A stretch of DNA of 64,000 nt from JALHST01 sp038316335 (GTDB taxonomy: Bacteria; Bacteroidota; Bacteroidia; Flavobacteriales; Flavobacteriaceae), in assembly GCA_038316335.1 (NCBI GenBank), contig JBBQAM010000007.1, forward strand, positions 41,461 through 105,460. Direction: 5' to 3'. Of the stretch, positions 44,214 through 52,854 are shown in pieces (position 1 is the stretch's first letter; the number at the start of each line of letters is the position of its first letter). The translations under genes and the position numbers were made by a program. Below the pieces are notes generated by a model. The model worked only from the letters and a program-made list of their open reading frames with translations. It searched no databases and had not been told where the DNA came from.

Positions 44214-44474
44214 TTAAGCCTCAAATGGCTCTATAGAAACAAATGATTTGCCACCAGCCTTTTTTTCGAATTTAACAAGACCGTCAATACGTGCATGTAG
44301 CGTATGATCTTTACCGGCATACACATTTTCACCCGGATTATGCCTTGTACCACGCTGTCTAACGATGATGTTTCCAGCAACAGCGGCCTGTCCTCCAAAA
44401 ATCTTTACGCCAAGACGTTTTGATTCTGATTCCCTACCGTTTTTAGAACTACCTACACCTTTCTTGTGAGCCAT
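44214..44474 (-). CDS. rpmA: 50S ribosomal protein L27
   Basis: bL27, 86 aa, starting MAHKKGVGSSKNGRESESKR and containing RQRGTRHNPGENVYAGKDHTL, the standard bL27 pattern. Its N-terminal tail reaches the peptidyl transferase centre. There is no Firmicutes-type cleavable N-terminal extension. It follows rplU by 25 bp. Confidence 0.97.
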   Translation of the reverse strand: MAHKKGVGSSKNGRESESKRLGVKIFGGQAAVAGNIIVRQRGTRHNPGENVYAGKDHTLHARIDGLVKFEKKAGGKSFVSIEPFEA

Positions 44475-44499
44475 GATATTTAGATTTTAATGGGCCGTA

Positions 44500-45225
44500 T
44501 TATTTACCGCCGTTCAACTTCTCTTGTAATGTCTTTAATTCGTCCCAGTTGCCATCAGCAGCCAATTTGGCTTGCTCGGGCCAAGTACCTGGATCCAAAT
44601 GAGCCATCCTAGAACTTGCTTCGGTTAGAATTTCCTTGATTTTTTCTGGTTTAGCTTTTGCCAATTTAGCAAAAGTAGCAATCCCTGCCTGCGCCAAAGC
44701 TTCGGCAGCTTTTGGCCCAATACCCTCGATTTTCTTTAAATCGTCGGCTTTGTCAACCTTTGCTGCAGCTTTTTTTGGACTAGCTGTCTTGGGTTCTGCC
44801 TTTTTGGTTTCCACCTTGGCCTTTGGAGCCTCGGTCTCGGGAGTTTCTACCTTTGGGGATACAACTTTCTTCGCAGGTTTTTCTGCCGTTTTTGGTGCGG
44901 CCTTTTTAGCCCCGGATGCAACAATACTTTCGATAATAATCTCGGTAAATGATTGCCGATGACCATTTTTCTTCTGGTACCCTTTGCGTCTTTTCTTTTT
45001 AAAGACAATTACCTTGTCACCTTTTAAATGTTTAACGACTTTGGCCTCTACAGCGGCTCCGTCTATAGCTGGGGCGCCAACAGTGATGTTTGAACCATTC
45101 GCTAAAAGAAGTACCTGGTCAAAAGTCACCTTTTTCCCTTCTTCTTCCTGCAAACGATGAACATACACTTTCTGGTCTTTTGCAACTTTAAATTGCTGCC
45201 CTGCCATTTCTACAATTGCGTACAT
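44500..45225 (-). CDS. rplU: 50S ribosomal protein L21 with C-terminal helix-hairpin-helix extension
   Basis: Residues 1-103 are ordinary bL21 (MYAIVEMAGQQFKV ... KKKRRKGYQKKNGHRQSFTEI). Then follow ~55 residues rich in Lys, Ala, Pro and Glu, and a ~75-residue domain starting DDLKKIEGIGPKAAEALAQAG, a helix-hairpin-helix motif of the kind in the DUF4332/NuoE-fused family, ending GNWDELKTLQEKLNGGK. At 241 aa it is over twice the normal length. Similar fusions occur in other flavobacteria. The extension could bind rRNA or another nucleic acid; the role is unknown. A strong promoter lies at 45276-45305. Confidence 0.93.
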   Translation of the reverse strand: MYAIVEMAGQQFKVAKDQKVYVHRLQEEEGKKVTFDQVLLLANGSNITVGAPAIDGAAVEAKVVKHLKGDKVIVFKKKRRKGYQKKNGHRQSFTEIIIESIVASGAKKAAPKTAEKPAKKVVSPKVETPETEAPKAKVETKKAEPKTASPKKAAAKVDKADDLKKIEGIGPKAAEALAQAGIATFAKLAKAKPEKIKEILTEASSRMAHLDPGTWPEQAKLAADGNWDELKTLQEKLNGGK

Positions 45226-45275
45226 AGCGTATTTATTAATTAATTTCCGATGCCTAGTTTTTCGCTAAGCGGATG

Positions 45276-45305
45276 CAAATATACTGCTTAATCATTAATG
45301 TACAA
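45276..45305 (-). promoter_or_regulatory. rplU-rpmA promoter
   Basis: Minus-strand TTG at 45305-45303, a 19-nt spacer, and TATATTTG at 45283-45276. Both elements and the spacing match the flavobacterial consensus (TTG, 17-23 nt, TAnnTTTG). This is the best promoter seen in the window. The rplU start is about 50 bp downstream. Confidence 0.8.
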
Positions 45306-45321
45306 GTGAATGAAAGAGTTT

Positions 45322-45777
45322 TTAGACTGATTTCTTCTTGAGATTGTTGCTTGATTTGAAAAGCTGCATAAAAGAAAGGGTCAGTACCAAAGTAGTGGCA
45401 AAACCCATGATGGCGACCGTAGCAAAAACAATGCCCTCGAAATTTTCAAAATCCTTAGCCCATACCTTCGAAAGTTCCTCAAGAAATCCGACATTCAATT
45501 CGGTTGAATAGAAGGCGAAAAAGAACGTAAAGATCAGGGTTGCTACTCCACCCGTTACAATTCCGGCTACAAATCCCTTCCCATAATTAAATCCCTTTGG
45601 ATCGCGGTATTTAAAATATTTAATAGACTCATAAATTCCAAAACCCGTCACAACCCCATTGAACAAGCTATAAAAAATAATCGTATGCAGATTAAAAAGA
45701 GAAAGAATTAAAAAATAGGCAATCAGACAACCACTTGTGGCAATCCCAAAGCGAATGGGTAGGGCAAATTCTTTCAT
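45322..45777 (-). CDS. DUF4199 integral membrane protein
   Basis: A 151-aa protein with four hydrophobic helices; the LPIRFGIATSGCLIAYFLIL start, the YFKYRDPKGFNYGKGFVAGIVTG loop and the helical C-terminus fit the DUF4199 family. Members in Bacteroidota have no known function. It is monocistronic, 97 bp downstream of rplU's start region on the same strand. Confidence 0.82.
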   Translation of the reverse strand: MKEFALPIRFGIATSGCLIAYFLILSLFNLHTIIFYSLFNGVVTGFGIYESIKYFKYRDPKGFNYGKGFVAGIVTGGVATLIFTFFFAFYSTELNVGFLEELSKVWAKDFENFEGIVFATVAIMGFATTLVLTLSFMQLFKSSNNLKKKSV

Positions 45778-46149
45778 AAACCTATATTTTTATTTGAAAT
45801 CAATCGAACTACAAATTACAAAATCATTGTCAGTTGTCATAAAAAAATCGGTCAAGAATAGTTGTTCACAGATTCTATAGCATATTTAACAGTGCATGAA
45901 TAGCTCCCCTACAACGGCTTGCTAACTTAGATTTCAGGTGCTTCATGATTTTTATTTGGGGCTAACAATTTTTAAATCGGAGTACAGGTGTCAAGGGTAT
46001 GTACAAAAAATAGGTGTCATCGGATTTCTTTTTTGGTTATTTTCTGGAGAATCAAAAAATAGATCATGATAATTTTAACAAAAGGGTTTGTTACATTTTT
46101 TATCTTTGGAGAGGCACCAATGCCAATTAAAAAGAGTATCCCTGAGAAG
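45778..46149. other. 372-bp intergenic region
   Basis: No gene. A TATCTTTG box (46101-46108) sits about 42 bp upstream of the lipoprotein start. An AGGTGTCA octamer occurs twice, near 45987 and 46011. The rest shows nothing I can name. Confidence 0.5.
46101..46108 (+). promoter_or_regulatory. -7 promoter box of the lipoprotein gene
   Basis: TATCTTTG fits TAnnTTTG. It is 42 bp upstream of the ATG at 46150 and lies inside the longer open frame that begins at 46066, which argues against that longer start. No -33 element at the right distance. Confidence 0.4.
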
Positions 46150-46587
46150 ATGAGGCAAACAAAGAAATTTATCCTACTCGTTCTAGTAAGTTTAGTAATT
46201 CTTTCCTGTAAGGACGAAAAAACCAACGTTACTAAGTCAAGTACCGAACAGATGAAGGAAGTTATAGCCATTCATGACGAGCTTATGCGAAAAACGGCAA
46301 AATTTGGAAGTCTGGTTGGTCATCTTAGCAGTATGGAGGACAGTACCGAAATGGGACTAAAATACAAGCAGGCGCGTATAGACCTTCAAGCCGCCCACGA
46401 ATCGATGATGAAATGGATGCAGGGTTTTGGTGATAAGTTCGACTCGGACGAAGTTTTGAATGGCAAGGAACTTTCCGATCAAAAGTTGATATGGCTCAAC
46501 GAAGAAGAACAGAAAATCAAGGCGCTAAAAGTGCAAATAGAGCAGAGCCTTGACCAGGCGGAAGGCCTCTTGGAGAAAAAACAATAG
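46150..46587 (+). CDS. lipoprotein of unknown function
   Basis: A 145-aa lipoprotein: MRQTKKFILLVLVSLVILSC with lipobox VILSC, then a helical, charged body (EQMKEVIAIHDELMRKTAKFGSL ... SMMKWMQGFGDKFD ... LEKKQ) with no recognised domain. The pattern suggests a coiled-coil or helical bundle. It is convergent with gldD. The start at 46150 was taken because it begins the signal peptide. Confidence 0.75.
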   Translation: MRQTKKFILLVLVSLVILSCKDEKTNVTKSSTEQMKEVIAIHDELMRKTAKFGSLVGHLSSMEDSTEMGLKYKQARIDLQAAHESMMKWMQGFGDKFDSDEVLNGKELSDQKLIWLNEEEQKIKALKVQIEQSLDQAEGLLEKKQ

Positions 46588-46620
46588 GCCGCTTCCAAAT
46601 CACGGTGATGAAAGCCGATT

Positions 46621-47178
46621 TTAGTCCTTCCAGCGCATCGACTCCATGATTCTCCTGATATCGTTCTGCAAGTATTCGGCTGCCGGATAAATTGAATCAT
46701 AGTTAGGTTTTGCATAAAAATATAAGGACCCAGTCACAAAGTGTTTCGTACTGTCGGTGACGTAGAACTGAGCTTGTGATGCCGCATCGCCCGTTACTTC
46801 GTAAAACATGCCGTAGACACTGTCTTTACTATTTATAAAAGGTTGCTCGGCAATCGCATCGGCCTTGACGACATGCTCATAGGAAAACTTTTGTGCATCC
46901 GAAAGCAGCTTCCCAAGATTGTTATCCACCTTTTTATAATTAATAAAGATCGAGCCCTTCATTCTGGGGTAATCGAGCTCCAAAGAACTTGAGGTCTGTT
47001 TTTTAAGTTTCGCCAATTTATTATATTGAAACATGAACTGTTCGGTTTGCAGTTCTGCTATTTCAGCTTCAGGGTATTCTAAACGTAATAGTGCCTTCGG
47101 CTTGGGCAATAGATTATCTTTACAACCCATTTCAAAGGCCATAATTATGAACAGCGCGATGAAAATTCTATTGTTCAT
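46621..47178 (-). CDS. gldD: gliding motility lipoprotein GldD
   Basis: A 185-aa lipoprotein (lipobox FEMGC) with the GldD blocks LPKPKALLRLEYP, KGSIFINYKKVDNNLGKLLSDAQKF and GSLYFYAKPNYDSI. GldD is required for gliding in Flavobacterium johnsoniae; its biochemical role is unresolved. The ATG overlaps the end of gldE by 11 bp, matching the known mutY-ssb-gldE-gldD order. Confidence 0.94.
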   Translation of the reverse strand: MNNRIFIALFIIMAFEMGCKDNLLPKPKALLRLEYPEAEIAELQTEQFMFQYNKLAKLKKQTSSSLELDYPRMKGSIFINYKKVDNNLGKLLSDAQKFSYEHVVKADAIAEQPFINSKDSVYGMFYEVTGDAASQAQFYVTDSTKHFVTGSLYFYAKPNYDSIYPAAEYLQNDIRRIMESMRWKD

Positions 47179-48496
47179 GGGGCAAGGTGACTTTTATTTG
47201 TATCAGTCTTTTCTTGTCTAAACTCTCTACAAGAAACTCATAGTCCTCGAATTGTATCTTTTCACCTTTCCGCGGGAAACTTCCCGCGATTTCCAAAACA
47301 AATCCGGCAATAGTTTCTGATTCTCCCTTTTTTTCCTCGAAAATATCCTCGTTTTCGATTTTCGCTACGCGATAAAAATCCTTCAAGGTAGTTTTTCCAT
47401 CAAAAACATAGTTGAAATCATCCAATTTGGAAAATATCAAGTCTTCATCATCAAATTCATCGCTGATATCCCCGACAATTTCCTCAATGATGTCGTTTAA
47501 GGTTACCAATCCCGAGGTACCCCCGTATTCATCGACGACAATGGCCAAATGAATTTTTTTGTCCTGAAACTCCAACAAGAGGTCGTCAAGCTTTTTATTT
47601 TCAGGTACAAAATAGGGCTCGCGGATCAAAGAGGTCCAATTATAGGTCTTACGCTCGATATAGGGCAAGAGGTCCTTTACGTAAAGTACTCCTTTTACAG
47701 CATCGATCTTTTCAGAAAATACCGGTATTCTCGAATATCCATGCTTCTGGATTTCAAGGAGAATTTCAGGAAATTTCATTTCGTCCCCAAGTGCAAAAAT
47801 ATCGATTCTTGGTCGCATGACCTGTTTGGTATCGGTGTTTCCAAACGAAACAATGCCCTCCAATATTTTTTGTTCTTGCTTGGTAGTATCGCCATCGGAT
47901 GTAAGTTCAAGAGCTTGTGAAAGATGGTCCACACTCAAATTCGATTTCTCCTTCCCCAATTTCTTAAATAGAAAAAGTGTTCCAGAACGCATAGGTAGGC
48001 TCAAAGGCGAAAAGAGAAAATCTAAAACCTTCATTGGGTATGCCATTACATGCGCAAAACTCCTTCGGTTTCGATTGGCATATACTTTGGGCAAAATTTC
48101 CCCAAACATCAGAATCAAGAAGGTTGCCACCACTACCTCAAGAAGAAATCGTACCGAAACCAAGCCGAACAATACATAATTAACACCTGAGAAGATAGTA
48201 TCGCCAATGATGTTGAACAGTAAAACGATGCCGATATTGATTGAGCTGTTGGCAATTAAAATCGTGGCCAACAACTTCTTGGGTCGTTCCAGCAATTTGA
48301 CAATGATATTTCCTTTTGTTGAATTCCTTTCCTCAATTTCGTTCACTTCAGTGGGCGAAAGCCCAAAAAAAGCCACTTCGGCCCCAGAAATCAAACCCGA
48401 ACAAAAGAGAAGAAGGAGAAGAATGCAAACCTTCAGTACAAACGTACTGTCAAAATCAATTGCATTCGGCAATAGTATAAGCGGGTCGGGATCCAA
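47168..48496 (-). CDS. gldE: gliding motility-associated protein GldE (CNNM/CorC-type)
   Basis: A 442-aa protein: an N-terminal CNNM-type membrane domain with four helices, two CBS repeats around VMRPRIDIFAL and EYGGTSGLVTLNDIIEEIVGDI, and a C-terminal CorC/HlyC domain (KGESETIAGFVLEIAGSFPRKG). Family members work in metal (Mg/Co) efflux. GldE partially compensates for GldD loss when overexpressed in F. johnsoniae. It sits between ssb and gldD. Confidence 0.94.
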   Translation of the reverse strand: MDPDPLILLPNAIDFDSTFVLKVCILLLLLFCSGLISGAEVAFFGLSPTEVNEIEERNSTKGNIIVKLLERPKKLLATILIANSSINIGIVLLFNIIGDTIFSGVNYVLFGLVSVRFLLEVVVATFLILMFGEILPKVYANRNRRSFAHVMAYPMKVLDFLFSPLSLPMRSGTLFLFKKLGKEKSNLSVDHLSQALELTSDGDTTKQEQKILEGIVSFGNTDTKQVMRPRIDIFALGDEMKFPEILLEIQKHGYSRIPVFSEKIDAVKGVLYVKDLLPYIERKTYNWTSLIREPYFVPENKKLDDLLLEFQDKKIHLAIVVDEYGGTSGLVTLNDIIEEIVGDISDEFDDEDLIFSKLDDFNYVFDGKTTLKDFYRVAKIENEDIFEEKKGESETIAGFVLEIAGSFPRKGEKIQFEDYEFLVESLDKKRLIQIKVTLPHEQ

Positions 48497-48515
48497 CTAG
48501 TATGGTTTTAATTTT

Positions 48516-48983
48516 TTAGAATGGGAGGTCATCCTCATGGTCTGGTTCTTGCAAAGGGGCATTTTCGTGGCCTTTTTCCGGAATATTCCTTCCCAACATA
48601 TCCTGGTTGTGGGCTTGGCCACCCTGGGTATTTGCCAAACTTTCCTTTTTAGTCGACAGAAAGGTGAAATCCTGCACCTGAATTTCGGTGGAGTATCTTG
48701 CAATTCCATCTTCCCCTTGCCATTGTCTGGTTTTTAAACGGCCCTCTACATATACTTTATCACCCTTACTAAGATATTTCTCACAGATTTCGGCTGCCTT
48801 ATTTCGAACAACCACGTTATGCCATTCGGTATTTGTAATCTTCTCCCCTGTTTGTTTATTCGTATAGGTTTCGTTGGTTGCAAGCGGAAAACGGCCAATA
48901 GATCCTCCCCCTTCAAAATAATGCATTTTTACTTCATCCCCTAAATGCCCGATCAACATAACTTTATTCAACGTTCCGCTCAT
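48516..48983 (-). CDS. ssb: single-stranded DNA-binding protein
   Basis: A 155-aa SSB. The OB fold begins NKVMLIGHLGDEVKMHYF and includes EWHNVVVRNKAAEICEKYLSKGDKVYVEGRLKTRQWQ; the disordered tail ends HEDDLPF, the protein-docking tip. It lies 19 bp upstream of gldE and 21 bp downstream of mutY. Confidence 0.96.
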   Translation of the reverse strand: MSGTLNKVMLIGHLGDEVKMHYFEGGGSIGRFPLATNETYTNKQTGEKITNTEWHNVVVRNKAAEICEKYLSKGDKVYVEGRLKTRQWQGEDGIARYSTEIQVQDFTFLSTKKESLANTQGGQAHNQDMLGRNIPEKGHENAPLQEPDHEDDLPF

Positions 48984-49004
48984 AATTCACATATAGTTCA
49001 ATCG

Positions 49005-50066
49005 TCAAAAATACGAATTTTTAAACGTATCCAAGAAATCTGCTATCAAAACAGGGACGGGGTAATTATTCGCTTCGAAAAGCGATAGGCCAAGTTTCAA
49101 TTTGTCTTCGGTCTCCACGATCCAAAATTTGGTATACAAATGCTGGTGTGAAAGTTTATGGACGACAACCGTTTCATTAAATTGATGTATTTTCAAAACA
49201 GCACTCAAGGGTAAAACATTTTTCAGGGCATCGCCAACGTCCTTGAGGCCGATTTCAGCATCGGATTCAAACAATGGGAACTCCCATAAATTCTCCCAAA
49301 TACCTTTTCCCTTCCGCTGACGTAGCTCGGTCATTATATTCCCATCAGATGTCATTGAAATAGGGACCAAATAGTTGAAATGCCGAATCCGCACTTTTTG
49401 CTTACTGACTTTCAGAGGTAGTACTCCAACTTTATTTTGTCGAAACGCAACACAATCCTGGGCCAATGGACAAACGGAACAATCCGGCTTTTGCGGGGTA
49501 CACTGCAGGGCGCCGAATTCCATAATTCCCTGATTATAATCCCGTATGTTTTCATTGTTCATGACCTCCATGGCCAGTTGTCTAAAATATTTTGCTCCCG
49601 CGGCCGTGTTTGTCGCGATGTCAACACCAAAATACCTGGCCAAAACCCTGTAAACATTGCCATCGACAACGGGCTGCGGTTCATCAAAACAAATTGAGGC
49701 AATGGCGCTTGCGGTGTAATCTCCAATACCCCTTAATTTTATAAGGGCGTCATAATTCCCGGGAAATTTTCCATCAAAATCAGCAGAAATTGTTTTGGCG
49801 GTGGCGTGAAGGTTTCTGGCCCGTGTGTAATACCCAAGTCCTTGCCATAATTTCAAAACGCTTTCCTCACTAGCGGCGGCCAAATCGTGTACGGTAGGAA
49901 AGTTTTCAATGAAGCGCAAATAATAAGGTGACCCTTGTGAAATGCGGGTCTGTTGTAGCATAATCTCTGAAAGCCAAATTTTATAGGGATCCCTGGTTCG
50001 CCTCCATGGAAGTGTACGTTTATTTTTTGCATACCAGCGTAAAACCTTATGGGAAAATAACATCAA
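49005..50066 (-). CDS. mutY: A/G-specific adenine glycosylase
   Basis: Repair enzyme removing A mispaired with 8-oxoG. The 353-aa protein has the helix-hairpin-helix LRGIGDYTASAIAS, catalytic Asp in VVDGNVYRVLARYF, the 4Fe-4S loop CTPQKPDCSVCPLAQDC (C-x6-C-x2-C-x5-C) and a C-terminal Nudix-like 8-oxoG-recognition domain. A minus-strand TACTTTTG box at 50083-50090 is a candidate -7 element. First gene of the mutY-ssb-gldE-gldD run. The second Met (50063) could also serve as start. Confidence 0.95.
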   Translation of the reverse strand: MMLFSHKVLRWYAKNKRTLPWRRTRDPYKIWLSEIMLQQTRISQGSPYYLRFIENFPTVHDLAAASEESVLKLWQGLGYYTRARNLHATAKTISADFDGKFPGNYDALIKLRGIGDYTASAIASICFDEPQPVVDGNVYRVLARYFGVDIATNTAAGAKYFRQLAMEVMNNENIRDYNQGIMEFGALQCTPQKPDCSVCPLAQDCVAFRQNKVGVLPLKVSKQKVRIRHFNYLVPISMTSDGNIMTELRQRKGKGIWENLWEFPLFESDAEIGLKDVGDALKNVLPLSAVLKIHQFNETVVVHKLSHQHLYTKFWIVETEDKLKLGLSLFEANNYPVPVLIADFLDTFKNSYF

Positions 50067-50154
50067 TACGATTGCTTGGGAACAAAAGTAAGGGTTTGTG
50101 TACCGAATTCATCTTAAAATTAGTCGTTTAGAGGGAAAGATTCAATAAAATTTA

Positions 50155-50162
50155 TATATTTG
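50155..50162 (+). promoter_or_regulatory. -7 promoter box of hup
   Basis: TATATTTG, a full TAnnTTTG match, 38 bp upstream of the hup ATG. The -33 region is A/G-rich with no TTG. Confidence 0.55.
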
Positions 50163-50199
50163 CAACCCTAAAAAACACACAGAAAATCTATTATTCAAG

Positions 50200-50490
50200 A
50201 TGACGAAAGCGGAAATTGTATCTAAAATCTCAGACAAACTGGGCATTGAAAAAGGAGATGTACAAGCAACTGTCGAATCCTTTATGGAAGAAGTAAAATC
50301 CTCCCTAGAAGGTGGAGACAATGTTTATTTAAGAGGTTTTGGAAGTTTTATTATCAAGACAAGGGCAGAAAAGACCGGAAGGAATATCTCGAAGAACACA
50401 ACCATTAAGATTCCTTCGCATAATATTCCTGCTTTTAAACCGGCGAAAGTATTTGTTGAAGGCGTAAAGAGTAACGTTCAAGTAAAATAA
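50200..50490 (+). CDS. hup: HU/IHF family DNA-binding protein
   Basis: A 96-aa nucleoid protein: MTKAEIVSKISDKLGIEKGD at the start, the core GDNVYLRGFGSFIIKTRAEKTGRNIS, and the DNA-minor-groove arm around KIPSHNIPAFKPAK. Bends DNA and compacts the chromosome. The next gene, encoding a 29-residue basic protein, starts 27 bp downstream. Confidence 0.95.
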   Translation: MTKAEIVSKISDKLGIEKGDVQATVESFMEEVKSSLEGGDNVYLRGFGSFIIKTRAEKTGRNISKNTTIKIPSHNIPAFKPAKVFVEGVKSNVQVK

Positions 50491-50516
50491 TATAATAATC
50501 TTAAAAGTAAAACTTT

Positions 50517-50606
50517 ATGCCGAGTGGTAAAAAAAGAAAAAGACATAAGGTAGCTACCCATAAGCGTAAAAAGCGGCGGAGAGCTAATCGACACAAGAAA
50601 AAGTAG
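50517..50606 (+). CDS. 29-residue highly basic protein, probable ribosome-associated
   Basis: A 29-codon frame running from ATG at 50517 to TAG at 50606, beginning MPSGKKRKRHK and ending RRRANRHKKK. About two thirds of the residues are Lys, Arg or His and there is no acidic residue. I recall near-identical short proteins in many Bacteroidota genomes. It lies between hup and rng and has its own terminator, whose hairpin includes the stop codon. The composition fits an rRNA-binding ribosomal protein; whether it equals any ribosomal protein named for Bacteroidota (bL38, for example) I cannot confirm. Confidence 0.7.
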   Translation: MPSGKKRKRHKVATHKRKKRRRANRHKKK

Positions 50607-50624
50607 TTGCAAAACTACTTTTTC
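50597..50624 (+). terminator. intrinsic terminator overlapping the stop of the 29-residue gene
   Basis: Perfect 12-base arms GAAAAAGTAGTT / AACTACTTTTTC around GCAA, with the TAG stop inside the left arm. The right arm ends in T5, followed by CATTTTA. AT-rich but fully paired. Confidence 0.7.
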
Positions 50625-50762
50625 ATTTTAACACGTTCATTGACATAGAAATTCTACAAACGAATTTCGGCAGGGATATACGACCTGTTTAAATTATTGT
50701 TTAATCTATTTGATCCAAACCTTATCAACAAAGGCGTGTGGACCAAATAAAAATACATTCAG

Positions 50763-52310
50763 GTGAATAGAGAATTAATCGTACGATCTAGTTCTAATGC
50801 CGTAGACTTTGCCTTATTGAAGGATGGGAAGCTCACTGAATTGCATAAAGAAGAGGACAACAACGACTTTTCTGTTGGCGATATTTTTTTGGCCAAAGTT
50901 CGAAAGCCGGTTAGCGGTCTAAATGCAGCCTTCGTAAACGTTGGTTATGAGAAAGATGCTTTTCTGCATTATCATGACCTTGGGCCGCAACTCTCAACCA
51001 TGTTAAAATTCATTAAGCAAGTTAGTACCGGAAAATTGCGGGATTATTCCCTTAAAAATTTTCCCTTCGATAACGATATTGACAAAAATGGCGTCATTAC
51101 AGATGTCATCAAAGCAAATCAATCCTTATTGGTGCAAATTGTCAAAGAGCCCATATCAACCAAAGGACCAAGAATAAGTTCAGAGCTTTCATTGGCTGGA
51201 CGTTATTTGGTGATGGTCCCTTTCTCTGACCGTGTTTCGGTATCCCAAAAAATTGGGAGCAATGCAGAGAAAGACCGGCTTAAAAGACTTGTTCGGAGTA
51301 TCAAACCACCAGGTTTTGGTGTTATTATCCGAACAGTAGCCGAGGGCAAAAAAGTTGCGGAGTTAGACAAAGATCTAGAAAATTTGCTGAACAAATGGTC
51401 GGCAATGTGCAAAAAATTGTATAAAGCAGAGACCCCTTCAAAGGTACTTGTAGAGCTCAATAGGGCTTCGAGTATTTTAAGGGACGTTTTCAATGATTCC
51501 TTTACGGGCATCCACGTTGACAATGAAACGCTTTATAATCAAGTACAGGAATATGTGGAGGAAATTGCCCCAGGCAAGGAATCCATGGTTAAATTGTATA
51601 ATTCCCCGGTCCCTATTTTTGAAAAATTCGGGATCGAACGACAGATAAAAACGTCTTTTGGTCGCACGGCCTCTATGAGTAAAGGAGCCTATTTGATCAT
51701 AGAACACACCGAGGCATTACACGTTATAGACGTGAACAGTGGTAACCGATCTAACAAGGCGAAAAATCAAGAGGATACCGCATTGGAAGTAAACCTTTTG
51801 GCAGCCTCTGAAATAGCCCGTCAATTGCGATTGCGCGACATGGGCGGAATCATTGTGGTTGATTTTATCGACATGGTAAAAGTGCAACACAGAAAAAAGC
51901 TTTTTGATCATCTTCGTGACGAAATGAAAGACGATCGCGCGAAGCACAAAATATTGCCACCGAGTAAATTCGGACTCATACAGATAACTAGGCAACGGGT
52001 TAGGCCAGAGATGAATATCAAGACTACTGAAGCCGACCCCAACGGAATTGGTCAAGAAGTCGAGGCTCCCATTCTTTTGATCGACCGGATCAATTCAGAT
52101 CTTGAGAAGCTGATGAAAGGGCCCGCCAAAGACAACGGAATTACCTTAAATATACATCCGTTTATTGCTGCCTATTTGACCAAAGGATTCACTTCAATAC
52201 GCACGAAGTGGTTCTTGGAGTACAAAAAATGGATAAAGATCCAACCTCGGGATGCCTATACGTATCTTGAGTTCCGATTCAAGGACAAGGATGGTAAAAC
52301 TATCTATTAA
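50763..52310 (+). CDS. rng: ribonuclease G/E family endoribonuclease
   Basis: Rne/Rng family protein of 515 aa, the RNase G type without the long C-terminal scaffold of RNase E. It carries an S1-like RNA-binding N-terminus (SVGDIFLAKVRKPVSGLNAAFVNVGYEKDAFLH) and the catalytic region VIDVNSGNRSNK and IVVDFIDMVKVQHRKKLFD with metal-binding Asp. It starts at GTG (50763); no ATG precedes the conserved N-terminus. It is the processing enzyme for rRNA and mRNA turnover. The mutY-hup-rng neighbourhood is conserved in flavobacteria. Confidence 0.95.
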   Translation: MNRELIVRSSSNAVDFALLKDGKLTELHKEEDNNDFSVGDIFLAKVRKPVSGLNAAFVNVGYEKDAFLHYHDLGPQLSTMLKFIKQVSTGKLRDYSLKNFPFDNDIDKNGVITDVIKANQSLLVQIVKEPISTKGPRISSELSLAGRYLVMVPFSDRVSVSQKIGSNAEKDRLKRLVRSIKPPGFGVIIRTVAEGKKVAELDKDLENLLNKWSAMCKKLYKAETPSKVLVELNRASSILRDVFNDSFTGIHVDNETLYNQVQEYVEEIAPGKESMVKLYNSPVPIFEKFGIERQIKTSFGRTASMSKGAYLIIEHTEALHVIDVNSGNRSNKAKNQEDTALEVNLLAASEIARQLRLRDMGGIIVVDFIDMVKVQHRKKLFDHLRDEMKDDRAKHKILPPSKFGLIQITRQRVRPEMNIKTTEADPNGIGQEVEAPILLIDRINSDLEKLMKGPAKDNGITLNIHPFIAAYLTKGFTSIRTKWFLEYKKWIKIQPRDAYTYLEFRFKDKDGKTIY

Positions 52311-52316
52311 AGATTG

Positions 52317-52349
52317 AAAAGCGACCTCGAAAAAGGGGTCGCTTTTTTT
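52317..52349 (+). terminator. intrinsic terminator of rng
   Basis: Arms GCGACC / GGTCGC extended by AAAA / TTTT, with a ten-base loop, followed by a run of seven T. It lies 7 bp after the rng stop. Confidence 0.85.
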
Positions 52350-52368
52350 GTTTTCGTAATTTTGGCTG

Positions 52369-52854
52369 ATGGCGTTTAAAAAAAAATATTCCCAAGCTGA
52401 GGCCACACAAAAACTCGAGCGTTATTGCGCTTATCAAGAGCGCTGTCATAAAGAGGTGGTTCAGAAGCTATATGACCTGGGGCTACCTCCTGAAACCATC
52501 GATCAAATCGTAGTGCATCTCATCGAATACAATTTCTTGAACGAAGAACGATTTTCACAAAACTTCGCAAGCGGTAAGTTCAACATAAAAAATTGGGGGC
52601 GTCATCGAATTGTTGCCGAACTCAAACAGCGGGGCATCTCCAAGTACAACATTGAAACCGCCCTCGGTGAAATAGACGCTGAAACTTATCATAAAAAATT
52701 CCATGCCCTGGCAGAAAAGAAATGGGACACCTTAAAGGAAAGTGATGTTCAAAAAAGAAAAAGAAAACTTGCAGATTACTTGATATATAGAGGGTGGGAA
52801 AGTGAACAGGTCTATGATAAAATCAATGCCTTGGCAGCCAATAAGCACCCTTAG
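52369..52854 (+). CDS. recX: regulatory protein RecX
   Basis: A 161-aa RecX: three-helix repeats, beginning EATQKLERYCAYQERCHKEV, with LIEYNFLNEERFSQNFA and GRHRIVAELKQRGIS, then LADYLIYRGWESEQVYDKI. RecX modulates RecA filaments. recA is not adjacent. The end overlaps the convergent JmjC-like gene by 4 bp. Confidence 0.92.
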   Translation: MAFKKKYSQAEATQKLERYCAYQERCHKEVVQKLYDLGLPPETIDQIVVHLIEYNFLNEERFSQNFASGKFNIKNWGRHRIVAELKQRGISKYNIETALGEIDAETYHKKFHALAEKKWDTLKESDVQKRKRKLADYLIYRGWESEQVYDKINALAANKHP

